64,000 nucleotides of DNA from Streptomyces sp. B21-105 (GTDB lineage: Bacteria > Actinomycetota > Actinomycetes > Streptomycetales > Streptomycetaceae), in the NCBI RefSeq assembly GCF_036898465.1, contig NZ_JARUMJ010000001.1, positions 8,246,001 through 8,310,000 on the forward strand, given 5' to 3'. Both the position numbers and the translations under genes were made by a program. The notes beneath the pieces were generated by a model. It worked only from the letters and a program-made list of their open reading frames with translations. It searched no databases and was not told where the DNA came from. Below, piece by piece: positions 8,258 to 17,020 of the stretch. Numbering within the stretch: position 1 is the stretch's first letter; each line of letters begins with the position of its first letter.

Positions 8258-9064
8258 TTACTCGGCGCCCGACATGCCGGACTCCAGCAGCCGGCCGCCG
8301 TCCCAGACGACGCCGACCTGGCGGTAGTAGGCGGCGATCGGCTCGTGGATCTCCAGCCGGGCCAGTTCCTCCGTGGGCGCCTCGAACAGCTCGAGCTCGG
8401 CCTCGCCGACCCACGCCGGGCCCGCCTCGAAGGACGCAGCCCCGGTCTCGACCAGCTCGTCGAGGGCCAGCCCCTTTCCCTTCTCGATCGAGGGCAGCCA
8501 GCGGTGGTGGGCCATGGGGTGCGCGTTGACGAACCCGTTCGTCTCCGACGGCTCGCGCAGCGTCACCACCGTCTGGGCCAGCCGCCGGTCCGCCGCGGCC
8601 AGCGTCGCCCCGAACCGGGCCCCCGCCTCGATGCGCGGGGCGGGCCCGTAGGGGTGCGGGCGGGTCTGGTGGATGGAGCCGAGTTTCTTCGGGTAGCCCT
8701 GGTGCAGTCCGCGGGCGATGGCGAAGTCCTTGTCGACCCAGATGTAGACGCACCGCGAGTAGGTCTGCCCCCGGTATGCGCAGCGGACGACCGCGAACGC
8801 CTCCTTGTACTGGGAGAGCACCGGGTCGAGCAGCTCGTCGCCGGAGGCGGCGCAGGACTGCCAGTCGGCCCAGATCAACGCGACCGCGCCCGGGTCGTCG
8901 TCGGCCAACTCCAGTGGCTCGGGCAGCAGTTCGCGCACCCGGGCCGGATCGGTCCGGTACTCGACGGTGAGCAGGTCGCCGGAGTAGCGCCACGGCGGCG
9001 ACGGGATCAGCGACGAGGCGCCGCTCGCCGTCTTGGGGTGGAAGTAACCACGGACAGGGGACAT
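8258..9064 (-). CDS. Acetoacetate decarboxylase-family protein
   Basis: 268 residues. The active-site segment GLHQGYPKKLGSI carries the adjacent Lys pair in which one lysine forms the Schiff base in acetoacetate decarboxylase, and the N-terminal PPWRYSGDLLTVEYRTDP and central RCAYRGQTYSRCVYIWVDKDFAIARG also fit the family. Members decarboxylate or hydrate 2- or 3-oxo acids and some catalyse aldol-type reactions. In the usual homoprotocatechuate route no such gene occurs, so here it may act on a ring-opened keto acid or on a substrate-specific side chain. AAGGAAG precedes the ATG. Family firm; reaction unknown. Confidence 0.85.
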   Translation of the reverse strand: MSPVRGYFHPKTASGASSLIPSPPWRYSGDLLTVEYRTDPARVRELLPEPLELADDDPGAVALIWADWQSCAASGDELLDPVLSQYKEAFAVVRCAYRGQTYSRCVYIWVDKDFAIARGLHQGYPKKLGSIHQTRPHPYGPAPRIEAGARFGATLAAADRRLAQTVVTLREPSETNGFVNAHPMAHHRWLPSIEKGKGLALDELVETGAASFEAGPAWVGEAELELFEAPTEELARLEIHEPIAAYYRQVGVVWDGGRLLESGMSGAE

Positions 9065-9075
9065 GACGGGCTTCC

Positions 9076-10338
9076 TTACGGGGTGAGGGCGGGCGACTTC
9101 AGCAGCTGGGCGCGGTAGCGGGCGGCGGCCGTCGCAGCGGCCGGGCCGCCGAGGGCGACGACGCCGACCAGCCGGCCGCCGGTGTGGTAGCCGGTCACGA
9201 CGTCGCCCTCGGGGTCGCCGTCCAGGACGCGGACGTCGTCCGTGCCGAGACCGGGCACCCCGAAGGACTGCAGCCGGAAGTCGTGCTGGTCGCTCCAGAA
9301 GGTGGGCAGCGGGGCGAAGGGGCCGGGCGCGGCGTCGGCGTCGGCGCCGGTGAGACCGGCGACCAGGGCCTTCGCGGCGTGCCGGGCGGTGTCGGTGGGG
9401 ATCGACCAGTGCTCGACGCGGCGGGGCACGCCGTCGTAACGGGCGTTGGGGAACCGGGCCACGTCACCGACGGCGACCACGTCGGGCCGGCCGCCGACCC
9501 GCAGCCGGTCGTCGGTGAGGACGCCGTCGACGAGGTCGAGGCCGTTGCCGTCCAGCCATTCCACGTTGGCGACCGAGCCGACCGACTCGACCACCACGTC
9601 GGCGGGCAGCACACGGCCGTCTGCGAGGACGACGCCGGTCACCCGCCCGTCGCCCCGGAAGCCGGCCACACCCGTGCCCAGCGCGAAGCGCACCCCGCGC
9701 TCCTCGTGCCGCTTCAGCAGCGCGCGGCCGAGCAGCTCGCCGAGCGGGCCCACCATGGGCAGGGGCAGCGGGTCGACGACGGTCACCTCGGCCACGCCGA
9801 GACGGACGGCGGTGGCGGCGACCTCGCATCCGATGAATCCCGCGCCGACGACGACCAGCCGGACTCCGGGCCCGGTCAGCTCGTCGCGCAGGCCCTTCGC
9901 GTCGTCCAGCGTGCGGACGGTGTGGCGGCCGGCGAGCGGTCCCGGGCAGCGCAGCCGTCTCGGCCGCATCCCGGTGGCGACGACCAGCCCGTCGTAGGAC
10001 AGCGTGCGGCCGTCGTCGAGGGCGACGGTCCGTTCTCCGAGCCGGGCGGCGACGACCTTCGTGCCGAGCCGCCACTCCACGTCGGCCGCGGCCGCCTTCG
10101 GAGTGAAGGCCAGCGACGCGAACGGCGCCTTGCCGGCCAGCACGTCCTTGGACAGCGGAGGCCGGTTGTAGGGCATGTGGGGCTCGTCGCCGACGACGGT
10201 GACGGCCCCGGTCCAGCCCGCCGCGCGCAGCTGCTCGGCGGCGCGCAGTCCGCCCATCGAGCCGCCCGCGACGACAATCGTCCCGGTCGCCGTGCCGGTC
10301 TTCGTGCCGGCTGTCTTGCCGGTCGTCGTCCCGGTCAT
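9076..10338 (-). CDS. FAD-dependent ferredoxin reductase for the P450 system
   Basis: 420 residues of the putidaredoxin/rhodocoxin reductase type. FAD site TIVVAGGSMGGLRAAEQL near residue 20 and the NAD(P)H site RLVVVGAGFIGCEVAATAVRLG are seen, followed by PDVVAVGDVARFP and a C-terminal reductase domain with the FWSDQHDFRLQSFG segment. The first 20 residues are a Thr/Gly repeat (TGTTTGKTAGTKTGTATGT) before the Rossmann fold, probably slippage-derived. It should pass electrons from NAD(P)H to the ferredoxin encoded 4 bp upstream, and from there to the P450 at 12.6 kb. Strong assignment. Confidence 0.9.
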   Translation of the reverse strand: MTGTTTGKTAGTKTGTATGTIVVAGGSMGGLRAAEQLRAAGWTGAVTVVGDEPHMPYNRPPLSKDVLAGKAPFASLAFTPKAAAADVEWRLGTKVVAARLGERTVALDDGRTLSYDGLVVATGMRPRRLRCPGPLAGRHTVRTLDDAKGLRDELTGPGVRLVVVGAGFIGCEVAATAVRLGVAEVTVVDPLPLPMVGPLGELLGRALLKRHEERGVRFALGTGVAGFRGDGRVTGVVLADGRVLPADVVVESVGSVANVEWLDGNGLDLVDGVLTDDRLRVGGRPDVVAVGDVARFPNARYDGVPRRVEHWSIPTDTARHAAKALVAGLTGADADAAPGPFAPLPTFWSDQHDFRLQSFGVPGLGTDDVRVLDGDPEGDVVTGYHTGGRLVGVVALGGPAAATAAARYRAQLLKSPALTP

Positions 10339-10342
10339 GGGA

Positions 10343-10531
10343 TCAGCCCTCGATCCGGATGGCCTGCAAGGGGCAGACGTCGGCGGCTTCCTCGACCTCG
10401 TCGCGCAGAGCTTCGTCGGCGTCGGAGACGTAGGCGAGCCGTCCGTCGTCGTCCAGCGAGAAGACGTCCGGGGCGGCGAAGACGCACTGGCCGTGGTCCT
10501 GGCACTTGTTCATGTCGACGACGACCTTCAT
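10343..10531 (-). CDS. Ferredoxin of the P450-associated [3Fe-4S] type
   Basis: 62 residues from the ATG at 10531, which follows AGGAGG at a good distance; the longer open frame upstream lacks such a site. Cluster ligands are visible in KCQDHGQCVFAAP and in ADVCPLQAIRIEG. The His in the C-x2-H-x2-C pattern replaces the second Cys of a four-iron site, as in actinobacterial P450 ferredoxins. First gene of the minus-strand operon, with a clear promoter 160 bp upstream. Expected partner: the neighbouring reductase and P450. Confidence 0.92.
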   Translation of the reverse strand: MKVVVDMNKCQDHGQCVFAAPDVFSLDDDGRLAYVSDADEALRDEVEEAADVCPLQAIRIEG

Positions 10532-10673
10532 GGCGGTCCTCCTGAGGGGTGAGCGCATCGGAGCGGAGGGGGAGGAGGGGAGGGGCCCGGCCCGGTGCGG
10601 ACCAGCAGCGTCCGGTGCGGGCCTGGCCGGGCCCCGGTGCCACAGGGCGGCTGGAGAGCCGTCGCCCTGACTC

Positions 10674-10716
10674 GTTTGGCGTCAAACAACATAGGAAGCC
10701 GTCGCCCTCTGGTCAA
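10674..10716 (-). promoter_or_regulatory. Promoter of the ferredoxin operon with an operator at the -10/+1 position
   Basis: On the minus strand TTGACC (10716-10711) and TATGTT (10693-10688) are separated by 17 bp, a good housekeeping-sigma promoter. Directly after the -10 lies GTTTGACGCCAAAC (10687-10674), arms GTTTG/CAAAC with a 4-bp spacer. A repressor bound there would block transcription start. Confidence 0.7.
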
Positions 10717-10781
10717 TACCTGTCCAGATGGATAAATTTCTTGCACCGCCCCCTTGCGGGGGCGCGGCTCCCTTCCTTACC

Positions 10782-10795
10782 GTTCGGGGTCAAAC
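10782..10795 (+). promoter_or_regulatory. Second candidate operator, upstream of the ligase gene
   Basis: GTTCGGGGTCAAAC resembles the site 100 bp away and follows a weak -35/-10 pair (TTGCGG at 10754, TTACCG at 10777). It sits 128 bp before the GTG of the glutamine-synthetase-like gene, so both divergent units probably answer to one regulator. Confidence 0.5.
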
Positions 10796-10922
10796 GAATG
10801 GCTCCAGGGGTTCGCCCAGGGCCGTCTTCCCGCTCCCTCCCGGCCCCGGACCGCCTTCTGTGTCGCCTCCCGGTCCGGCCGACGCCCCGGGGGAGCCCCG
10901 CCTTTCCGCCCTAGGAGAACCG

Positions 10923-12278
10923 GTGAGCGCATCCGACAGCCCAGACATCCGCCGGCACATGGAGCGGCTCGCCGCTGAGGGCGTCGACGTGGTCCGGGTG
11001 CAGTACCCCGACCTGATGGGCACCGACCGCGCCCGCGACGTCCTGCTGGACCACCTGCCCTCGGCCGGCGAGCACGGCCTGGCCTTCTGCCGCGCCGTCT
11101 ACCACACCACCCCCCAGGGCGACGTGGTCCCCGTCGCGGGCGGCCTGGACGCCGGACTGCCCGACGTCTGCGTACGCCCCGACCTGTCCACCGCCGTCCC
11201 GCTGCCCTGGGAACCCGGCGTCGCCGCCTGCCTCGGCGAGGTCACCGACCCGGCGACCGGGGAACCGGCCGCGGAATCCCCGCGCGACCTGCTGCGCACC
11301 GTCCTGGCCCGCTGCGCCGAGCAGGGACTGCGTCCCGTCGTCGGCCCCGAACTCGAGTACTTCCTCCTCGAACCGGCCCCCGGCACGCCCACCGGGTGGC
11401 GTCGCGCCCCGGAGACGACCGGCGCCGTCTACACCGCCGGCCTGCGCGCCGACCCCTCCAACCATCTGCTGCGCACCCTGCGCCTGCTGCGCGACCTCGG
11501 CCTGGGCGTCACCAACGGCAACCACGAGTTCGACGGCGGCCAGATCGAGATCAACCTGACCCACTCCGACGCCCTGGACGCGGCCGACCGCGCCTTCCGC
11601 TTCAAGGCCGCCGTCAAGGAACTGGCCCGCAAGGAGGGCAAACTGGCCACCTTCATGGCCAAGCCCTTCGGCGACGCCGGCGGCTCCGGCTTCCATCTCC
11701 ACCTGTCCTGCGACGACGCCGACGGCCGCAACGCCTTCGACGACCCGTCCGGCGCCCACGGCCTCTCGGCCACGGCCCGGCACGCCGTCGCGGGCATCCT
11801 CGCCCACGCACCGGCGCTCGCGGCGCTGGCCAACCCCACCGTGAACTCGTACAAGCGCTTCGGCCCCGACACCCTCGCGCCGTGGCTGATCGACTGGGGC
11901 CTCGACAACCGCAGCGCCATGGTCCGCATCCCGCCGGAGCGCGGCAGCGGCGCGCGGCTCGAACTGCGCCTCGGTGACGCCGGCGCCAACCCCTACCTGC
12001 TCGTCGCGGGCACGATCGCCGCCGCCCTGCTCGGCGTCCGGGCGGGCGAGGAGCCGGCTGCCCCGCTGGAGGGCTACGGGTACGACACCGCCCGCTCCGC
12101 CCTGCTGCCCACCGGCCTGCCGGCCGCCCTCGACGCGCTGGAGGCGGACACCGCCCTCACCGACGTCCTCGGCAAGGACTTCACCGCCTCCTTCCTCACC
12201 TACAAGCGCAACGAGGCCGAACGCTTCGGCCGCCACGTCACCGACTGGGAGTTCACCGAGTACGCCTACCACCTCTGA
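10923..12278 (+). CDS. Glutamine synthetase-like gamma-glutamyl-amine ligase
   Basis: 451 residues from a GTG at 10923 that follows AGGAGA; the open frame extends upstream, but only through the promoter region. The N-terminal beta-grasp part (VDVVRVQYPDLMGTDRARD) and the catalytic barrel are present: PVVGPELEYFLLE, GVTNGNHEFDGGQIEINL, ATFMAKPFGDAGGSGFHLHLS, NPTVNSYKRFGP and RIPPERGSGARLELRLGDAGANPY. It is not a housekeeping enzyme by context. Relatives of this size ligate glutamate to polyamines or monoamines, the first step of a Puu-type route, with PuuC- and PuuD-like genes at the left of the window. The amine is unknown; an aromatic one is attractive given the ring-cleavage genes. Confidence 0.88.
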   Translation: MSASDSPDIRRHMERLAAEGVDVVRVQYPDLMGTDRARDVLLDHLPSAGEHGLAFCRAVYHTTPQGDVVPVAGGLDAGLPDVCVRPDLSTAVPLPWEPGVAACLGEVTDPATGEPAAESPRDLLRTVLARCAEQGLRPVVGPELEYFLLEPAPGTPTGWRRAPETTGAVYTAGLRADPSNHLLRTLRLLRDLGLGVTNGNHEFDGGQIEINLTHSDALDAADRAFRFKAAVKELARKEGKLATFMAKPFGDAGGSGFHLHLSCDDADGRNAFDDPSGAHGLSATARHAVAGILAHAPALAALANPTVNSYKRFGPDTLAPWLIDWGLDNRSAMVRIPPERGSGARLELRLGDAGANPYLLVAGTIAAALLGVRAGEEPAAPLEGYGYDTARSALLPTGLPAALDALEADTALTDVLGKDFTASFLTYKRNEAERFGRHVTDWEFTEYAYHL

Positions 12279-12560
12279 CCCGGGTACGCCCACCCCCTCT
12301 GAGCCCTGCCCGCCCCGAGCCCTCTCGGGCCCCCGAGCCCGCCCGGCTCGAGCACGCCCGACCGCCCTGAGCCCGAGCCGCCCGGCCGCCGAACCCGAAC
12401 TCGCCCACCGCTGCCCGGTCGGCGGTCCGACCTCTACCCCCGACCCCCGACCGCCCCAAGTCCAGGTCCCTGCTGTTCCGCCTCACGACCCCGCAGCCCT
12501 GCCCACCCGAGGACGCCGCATCCTCACGCCGCTTCGCCCGCCCCGCACAGGAGATCACCG

Positions 12561-13910
12561 ATGACCAGCCCCTCCGCCTCCGCCGCCGCCTCCGTTGTCT
12601 CCTCTTCCTCGGCCACCGTCCCCGCCGGCCGGGCCGAGCTGCGGGCCGCCCTCGAAGAGCCCCTGCCGCTGGACCGGGTGGACCTCGCCGACCTCGACAA
12701 CTTCGCCGACGGCGTCACCCCGTGGCGGATGTTCCACACCCTGCGTCACGAGGACCCGGTCCACTGGCAGCCCGAGGAGGCTCCCAACTCCGGCTTCTGG
12801 GCGGTCACCCGGCACGCCGACATCGCCCGCGTCGACCGCGACGCCGACACCTTCACCTCCACCCGCTTCGTCAACCTGGAGGAGGTCGACGACGACCAGA
12901 TCAAGAAGCGCGCCTCGATCCTGGAGATGGACGGCGTCCGCCACCGAGCCCTGCGCAGCGTCATCCAGCGCCAGTTCGGCGCCGGCGTCATCAACAGCTA
13001 CAGCGACTTCCTGCGCGGCCTGACCGCGAAGACCCTGGACGCGGCCCTGGCCAAGGGCACCTTCGACTTCGTCGCCGACGTCTCCGCCGACTTCCCCATC
13101 AACGTGCTCGCCCGCCTCCTCGACGTGCCGCCGGAGGACAACCAGCAGCTCATCGACTGGGGCAACCGCATCATCGGCAACACCGACCCCGACTACGCCG
13201 ACGTCCTCCTGCACAGCGCGGAGAGCGAGAAGTACCGCGACCTGCCGTTCCGGTCACCCGCCTCGCTCGAGGTCTTCGAGTACGGCCGTGAGCTGGCCCG
13301 GCAGCGGCGCGGCGGAGACGGCCAGGACCTGGTCTCCAGGCTCGTCAACACCGTCCCGCGCGACGGGGTCCCGCTCTCCGCGCAGGACTTCGACAACTAC
13401 TTCCTGCTGCTGGTGGTGGCCGGCAACGAGACCACCCGCCACACCATCTCCCACTCCATGCTGGCCCTGCTCCAGCACCCCGACCAGCTCGCCAGGCTGC
13501 GGGACGACCCCTCGCTGATCCCGACGGCGGTCGAGGAGTTCCTGCGCTGGGCGTCCCCCGTGTACCACTTCCGCCGCACCGCCACCCGGGACGTCGAACT
13601 CGGCGGCAAGCAGGTCAGGGAGGGCGACAAGGTCGTCATGTGGTACGCCTCCGGCAACCGCGACGAGGCAGTCTTCGGCAACCCGTACGACTTCGACGTG
13701 GCCCGCCGGAACAACGACCACGTCACCTTCGGCAAGGGCAGCCCCCACCTGTGCCTGGGCAACCTGCTCGCCCGCACCGAGATCCGCATCATGTTCGAGG
13801 AACTCATCCCGCGCATCGCCGACATCAGGCTGGCCGGCGACGTCCCCCGGGTCCGCTCCAACTTCGTCAACGGCATCAAGAAGCTGCCGGTCGAGGTAAC
13901 CCTCGCCTGA
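12561..13910 (+). CDS. Cytochrome P450 monooxygenase (bacterial class I)
   Basis: 449 residues, soluble. The I-helix oxygen-binding motif VVAGNETTRH, the ExxR motif in EEFLRW, the PVYHFRRTATRD segment and the haem-binding loop FGKGSPHLCLG (thiolate Cys about residue 398) are all intact. AGGAG precedes the ATG. The 282-bp gap after the ligase gene holds no gene. Electron partners are encoded divergently at 9.1-10.5 kb. It probably hydroxylates or dealkylates the amine or its aromatic ring before ring opening; overall it resembles linalool- or steroid-type bacterial P450s. Catalytic class certain, substrate not. Confidence 0.93.
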   Translation: MTSPSASAAASVVSSSSATVPAGRAELRAALEEPLPLDRVDLADLDNFADGVTPWRMFHTLRHEDPVHWQPEEAPNSGFWAVTRHADIARVDRDADTFTSTRFVNLEEVDDDQIKKRASILEMDGVRHRALRSVIQRQFGAGVINSYSDFLRGLTAKTLDAALAKGTFDFVADVSADFPINVLARLLDVPPEDNQQLIDWGNRIIGNTDPDYADVLLHSAESEKYRDLPFRSPASLEVFEYGRELARQRRGGDGQDLVSRLVNTVPRDGVPLSAQDFDNYFLLLVVAGNETTRHTISHSMLALLQHPDQLARLRDDPSLIPTAVEEFLRWASPVYHFRRTATRDVELGGKQVREGDKVVMWYASGNRDEAVFGNPYDFDVARRNNDHVTFGKGSPHLCLGNLLARTEIRIMFEELIPRIADIRLAGDVPRVRSNFVNGIKKLPVEVTLA

Positions 13911-13921
13911 CCGCAGCGGCG

Positions 13922-16063
13922 TCAGGGCCGCCCGGTGGGGCGGATGAGCAGAAGGGCGATGTCGTCGCTGCGGGGCGCGGAGCGGCGGGCGTGCTGGATG
14001 AGCGAGTCGGCGAGCGCGTCCAGGGTGCCCGGCCCGGCCCGCTCCAGCTGGCGGGCCAGGGCGTCGACGGCGTCCTCGAGGTCGACCCCGGGCGCCTCGA
14101 CGAGCCCGTCCGTGTAGAAGGCCAGCACGGAGCCGGGCGGCAGCGGGACCTCGGTGGACGAGTACGGCACGTCGGGGTCGATGCCCAGCAGCAGTCCGGG
14201 CGGCAGGTGCAGGATCTCGGTGCGGCCGTCCGGGTGGCGCAGCAGCGGGGGCGGGTGCCCGGCGGTGGCCAGGCACGCGCGCCGCGCGGTCAGGTCGATG
14301 TGGGCGTACAGACAACTGGTGAAAAGTCCGGGGTCGAGGTCGGTGAGCAGCCGATTGGTGCGGGCGAGGACCTCGTCCGGGGGCGCGCCCGCGGTGGCGT
14401 GGACGGCGGTGCGGACCTGCCCCATCAGCGCCGCGGCCGTCATGTTGTGGCCCTGGACGTCGCCGATGGCCGCGGCCGCGGTGGTGGCGTCGAGGCGGAT
14501 CAGGTCGTAGAAGTCGCCGCCGACGTCCATGCCGCGGGTGGCGGGGAGGTAGCGGGCGGCCACCTCCAGGCCGGGCACGTCGGGCAGGGCGTGCGGCAGC
14601 AGGGCGGCCTGCAGGTCGTGCGCCAGCTGGTGCTTGGTGTCGTACAGGCGGGCACGGTCGAGGGCCTGCGCGATCAGTCCGGCGGTGGACGTGAGGACGG
14701 CGCGTTCCTCGGAGGCGAAGGCGCGGGGCCGGCCGTAGGCGAGCACCAGGGAGCCGACCGGGTGGCCGGAGGTGATCAGCGGCAGGAAGGCCCAGGCCGC
14801 CATGCCGTCCTGTGCCACCGCGGGCGGATAGGCGCGCTGGAGCTCGGCGAAGCTGCCGAAGAAGGCGGGCACGCCCGTCGTCAGCGTGCGCACGGCCGGG
14901 GTGGCGGAGGTGAGCGGCTCGGCGTCGAAGCGCTCCATGACGTCCGCGGCATAGCCGCGGTAGCCGATGATCCGCAGCCTGCCCTCATCGGCGGTCATCA
15001 GGGCGAGCGCCTCCGCGCCGAAGGCGGGCAGCATCTGGTCCGCGACCTGGTCGACCACGTCCCGCACGCCGACCGCCTCGGTGAGCGTGGCGGCCAGATG
15101 CATCAGGTGGTACAGGGTGGCGGCCCGGCCGGGAGCGGCGGACACGCACGCGTCCGGCCGGGGCGGGGTGGAGACCGGCGCGTGGGCGTGGGCCGAGTGG
15201 GTGGGCGCGATGTACACGCTGACGCCCGAGCCGTCCGGGGTGAGCCGGAACGACAGCCACCGGTCCGGAGGGCACAGCGCGGTGAAGGACACCGGCTCAC
15301 GGCTGAGCACGGCCGCCCGGTAGCTGTCCTCGGCGGTCGGCTCGTCCAGCCAGGGCAGGGCCTCCCACGGCTTCCTGCCGAGCAGGGCCTCGATGTCGGC
15401 GCCGAGCAGTTCGGCGGCTTTGGTGCTGACGAAGGCGATACGGCCGTCCACGCCCAGCGAGCAGCAGCCGCGCGGGAGGCGCTCGACGAAGTCCACCGCG
15501 GCCTGCGCCTCGTCCGGTCCCACCGTGCGGGCCCGCAGCGGCGGCAGCATCAGCGGCTCGGCGCCCGGCCGCACCGGCCGGCCCTCCTCGGCGGCGTGCC
15601 GCAGGATCAGGCCCAGCCGGTGACATGCGCCGGTGATCGCCTCCCGCTCGTGCGGGCTCAGCTCCGAGGGGTGCGACGCGGGCCAGTGCACCACCAGACC
15701 GCCCCAGGTGTCGGCGCCGGTGGCCACCGCGGCGGCGGCCAGCGCGAAGCGGTACGGCAGGACGAGCGCCAGCCGCGGGTAACGGCGCGCCCTCTCCTCC
15801 TGCCCGCCCACCCACACCAGGCGCCGCTCCCGCACGGCGTCGGAGACCGGAGAGACGGCGTCCAGCATCACCCGCGCCCAGGGCATGGAGATCTCCCACG
15901 GGGTCCCGCCCAGCGCGGCCAGCCGCAGGACCGGCTCGTCCTCCTCCAGCAGATAGACGGCCGCAACGGAAGCGCCGGTCCGCCGCGCGAGGTCGACCAG
16001 CACCGGCTCCAGCAGCTCCGGACCGGAGCCGGCACGGAGGTCCTCGGCGGCGGCGTCCGCCAC
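13922..16063 (-). CDS. GAF-PAS-GAF-SpoIIE (PP2C-type) protein phosphatase
   Basis: 713 residues. A GAF-like domain covers about residues 15-155, a PAS-like segment about 185-285 (LGVDGRIAFVSTKAAELLGADIEALLGRKPWEAL), and a second GAF about 315-475. The C-terminal 230 residues form a SpoIIE/RsbU phosphatase domain: DVGGDFYDLIRL, AAIGDVQGHNMTAAALMGQVR and VLAFYTDGLVEAPG supply the metal-binding Asp residues. Such proteins dephosphorylate anti-anti-sigma factors in response to a sensed signal. Its stop is 12 bp from the P450 stop (convergent), and it shows no link to the catabolic genes. No kinase domain is fused, unlike some streptomycete relatives. Confidence 0.9.
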   Translation of the reverse strand: MADAAAEDLRAGSGPELLEPVLVDLARRTGASVAAVYLLEEDEPVLRLAALGGTPWEISMPWARVMLDAVSPVSDAVRERRLVWVGGQEERARRYPRLALVLPYRFALAAAAVATGADTWGGLVVHWPASHPSELSPHEREAITGACHRLGLILRHAAEEGRPVRPGAEPLMLPPLRARTVGPDEAQAAVDFVERLPRGCCSLGVDGRIAFVSTKAAELLGADIEALLGRKPWEALPWLDEPTAEDSYRAAVLSREPVSFTALCPPDRWLSFRLTPDGSGVSVYIAPTHSAHAHAPVSTPPRPDACVSAAPGRAATLYHLMHLAATLTEAVGVRDVVDQVADQMLPAFGAEALALMTADEGRLRIIGYRGYAADVMERFDAEPLTSATPAVRTLTTGVPAFFGSFAELQRAYPPAVAQDGMAAWAFLPLITSGHPVGSLVLAYGRPRAFASEERAVLTSTAGLIAQALDRARLYDTKHQLAHDLQAALLPHALPDVPGLEVAARYLPATRGMDVGGDFYDLIRLDATTAAAAIGDVQGHNMTAAALMGQVRTAVHATAGAPPDEVLARTNRLLTDLDPGLFTSCLYAHIDLTARRACLATAGHPPPLLRHPDGRTEILHLPPGLLLGIDPDVPYSSTEVPLPPGSVLAFYTDGLVEAPGVDLEDAVDALARQLERAGPGTLDALADSLIQHARRSAPRSDDIALLLIRPTGRP

Positions 16064-16456
16064 GTTCTCACCTTCCCCGGAGCGCAGGGCCAGGGAGCGC
16101 GGTCAGAGGTGACTCCCTCATAACCGGACCTTACGCCCCCCACGCCCCACGGTCGCGCAGTGCGCGAACCCCCGGCCGCCCGGCGCCGGGGGCGCCGGGC
16201 GTACGTCGGTCGGGTCAGCCGGCGCCGAGCGGAGCCGTGGCCCACGGGCGGGCATCCGACCCCCCGGGCCGAACGACGACGTCTCGGGCCGCTCCGGGGA
16301 TCAGCCGGGGATCGGCCGAGGGAGCAGCAGACATTCGGTACACGGCGTACATGATCGCATTTTTGTTAACGCATGCTCGGAGAGCCGCCTGCTGTACTCC
16401 TCCTGCGCCTGCCGGCGCGCGTCGTACTCGATGACGGGCACCACATCGGCAACCCC

Positions 16457-16481
16457 GTTAGCGAAGGGCGCTGTTGCTAAC
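16457..16481 (+). promoter_or_regulatory. Inverted repeat in the probable promoter of the secretion-like trio
   Basis: GTTAGC (16457-16462) and GCTAAC (16476-16481) flank a 13-bp spacer. TAACCT at 16478 could serve as a -10 element 35 bp before the ATG at 16518. The rest of 16064-16456 shows no gene. Confidence 0.35.
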
Positions 16482-16517
16482 CTTGCCGGGGAGTCGGTGA
16501 TCGGAACGGGGGAGACG

Positions 16518-17003
16518 ATGACGTTCGGCGACGAGTGGGCGCAACTGGTCTCGGAGGGCAGGCAGCGCCAGTCCACGGGGATGCGGCTCAATCAGCTGGA
16601 GCCTGGATCAGGCGGTACAGGTGGCGCGGCCGGCAAGGATCTGGTGGTCAGGCAGGACGATCTCGGGGCGGTTGGTCATGAGGCGTTCGTGCTCCACGGC
16701 GACCTGCACAAGAAGGCGGACATCGTGGGTGCGGGTGCCGACCGCAACGGAGAGGGTTCCACTGCGCGGGCGGCCAGGGAATTCGCGGACCGCAACCTGA
16801 CCATGGGCAGCGAGCTCTACACCACGCTGTCGGTGTGGGACACACAGGTGAAGACCGTCCTGCAGATGTGCGCGCACATCTCGAACCACCTGGACTACTC
16901 GAAGAAGCTGCACGCCAATGACGACGCGGCGATCGCGGCGTCCCTTCGTGGCCGGGACGGGACCGCCATGCCGGTCTCCGAGATCTCCACGTACGTGCGC
17001 TGA
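16518..17003 (+). CDS. Helical protein resembling a type VII (ESX/WXG) secretion-associated partner
   Basis: 161 residues from the ATG at 16518 (GGGGGAG upstream); an earlier ATG at 16431 gives 29 extra residues and crosses the promoter-like repeat. No signal peptide or membrane segment. The central part (GHEAFVLHGDLHKKADIVGAGADRN ... TLSVWDTQVKTVLQMCAHISNHLDY) is largely helical, like the small alpha-helical partners found before long WXG-type effectors in streptomycetes. It sits 17 bp before a 486-codon gene and should be cotranscribed. I recognise the gene style, not a named family. Confidence 0.65.
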   Translation: MTFGDEWAQLVSEGRQRQSTGMRLNQLEPGSGGTGGAAGKDLVVRQDDLGAVGHEAFVLHGDLHKKADIVGAGADRNGEGSTARAAREFADRNLTMGSELYTTLSVWDTQVKTVLQMCAHISNHLDYSKKLHANDDAAIAASLRGRDGTAMPVSEISTYVR

Positions 17004-17020
17004 CGGAGGGCGCCACATCA

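Noticed and set aside
6450..8993. 847-codon minus-strand frame across the hpaD/hpaE/ADC genes
   Set aside because: Same strand but another frame; Arg-rich text, whereas three complete enzymes are read in the correct frames.
13907..13927. Terminator between the P450 and phosphatase genes
   Set aside because: Only a 6-bp stem (CCTGAC/GTCAGG) with a 9-base loop overlapping both stops; too weak to call.
13640..16123. 827-codon plus-strand frame
   Set aside because: Starts inside the P450 gene and runs antisense to the SpoIIE phosphatase; no domain text.
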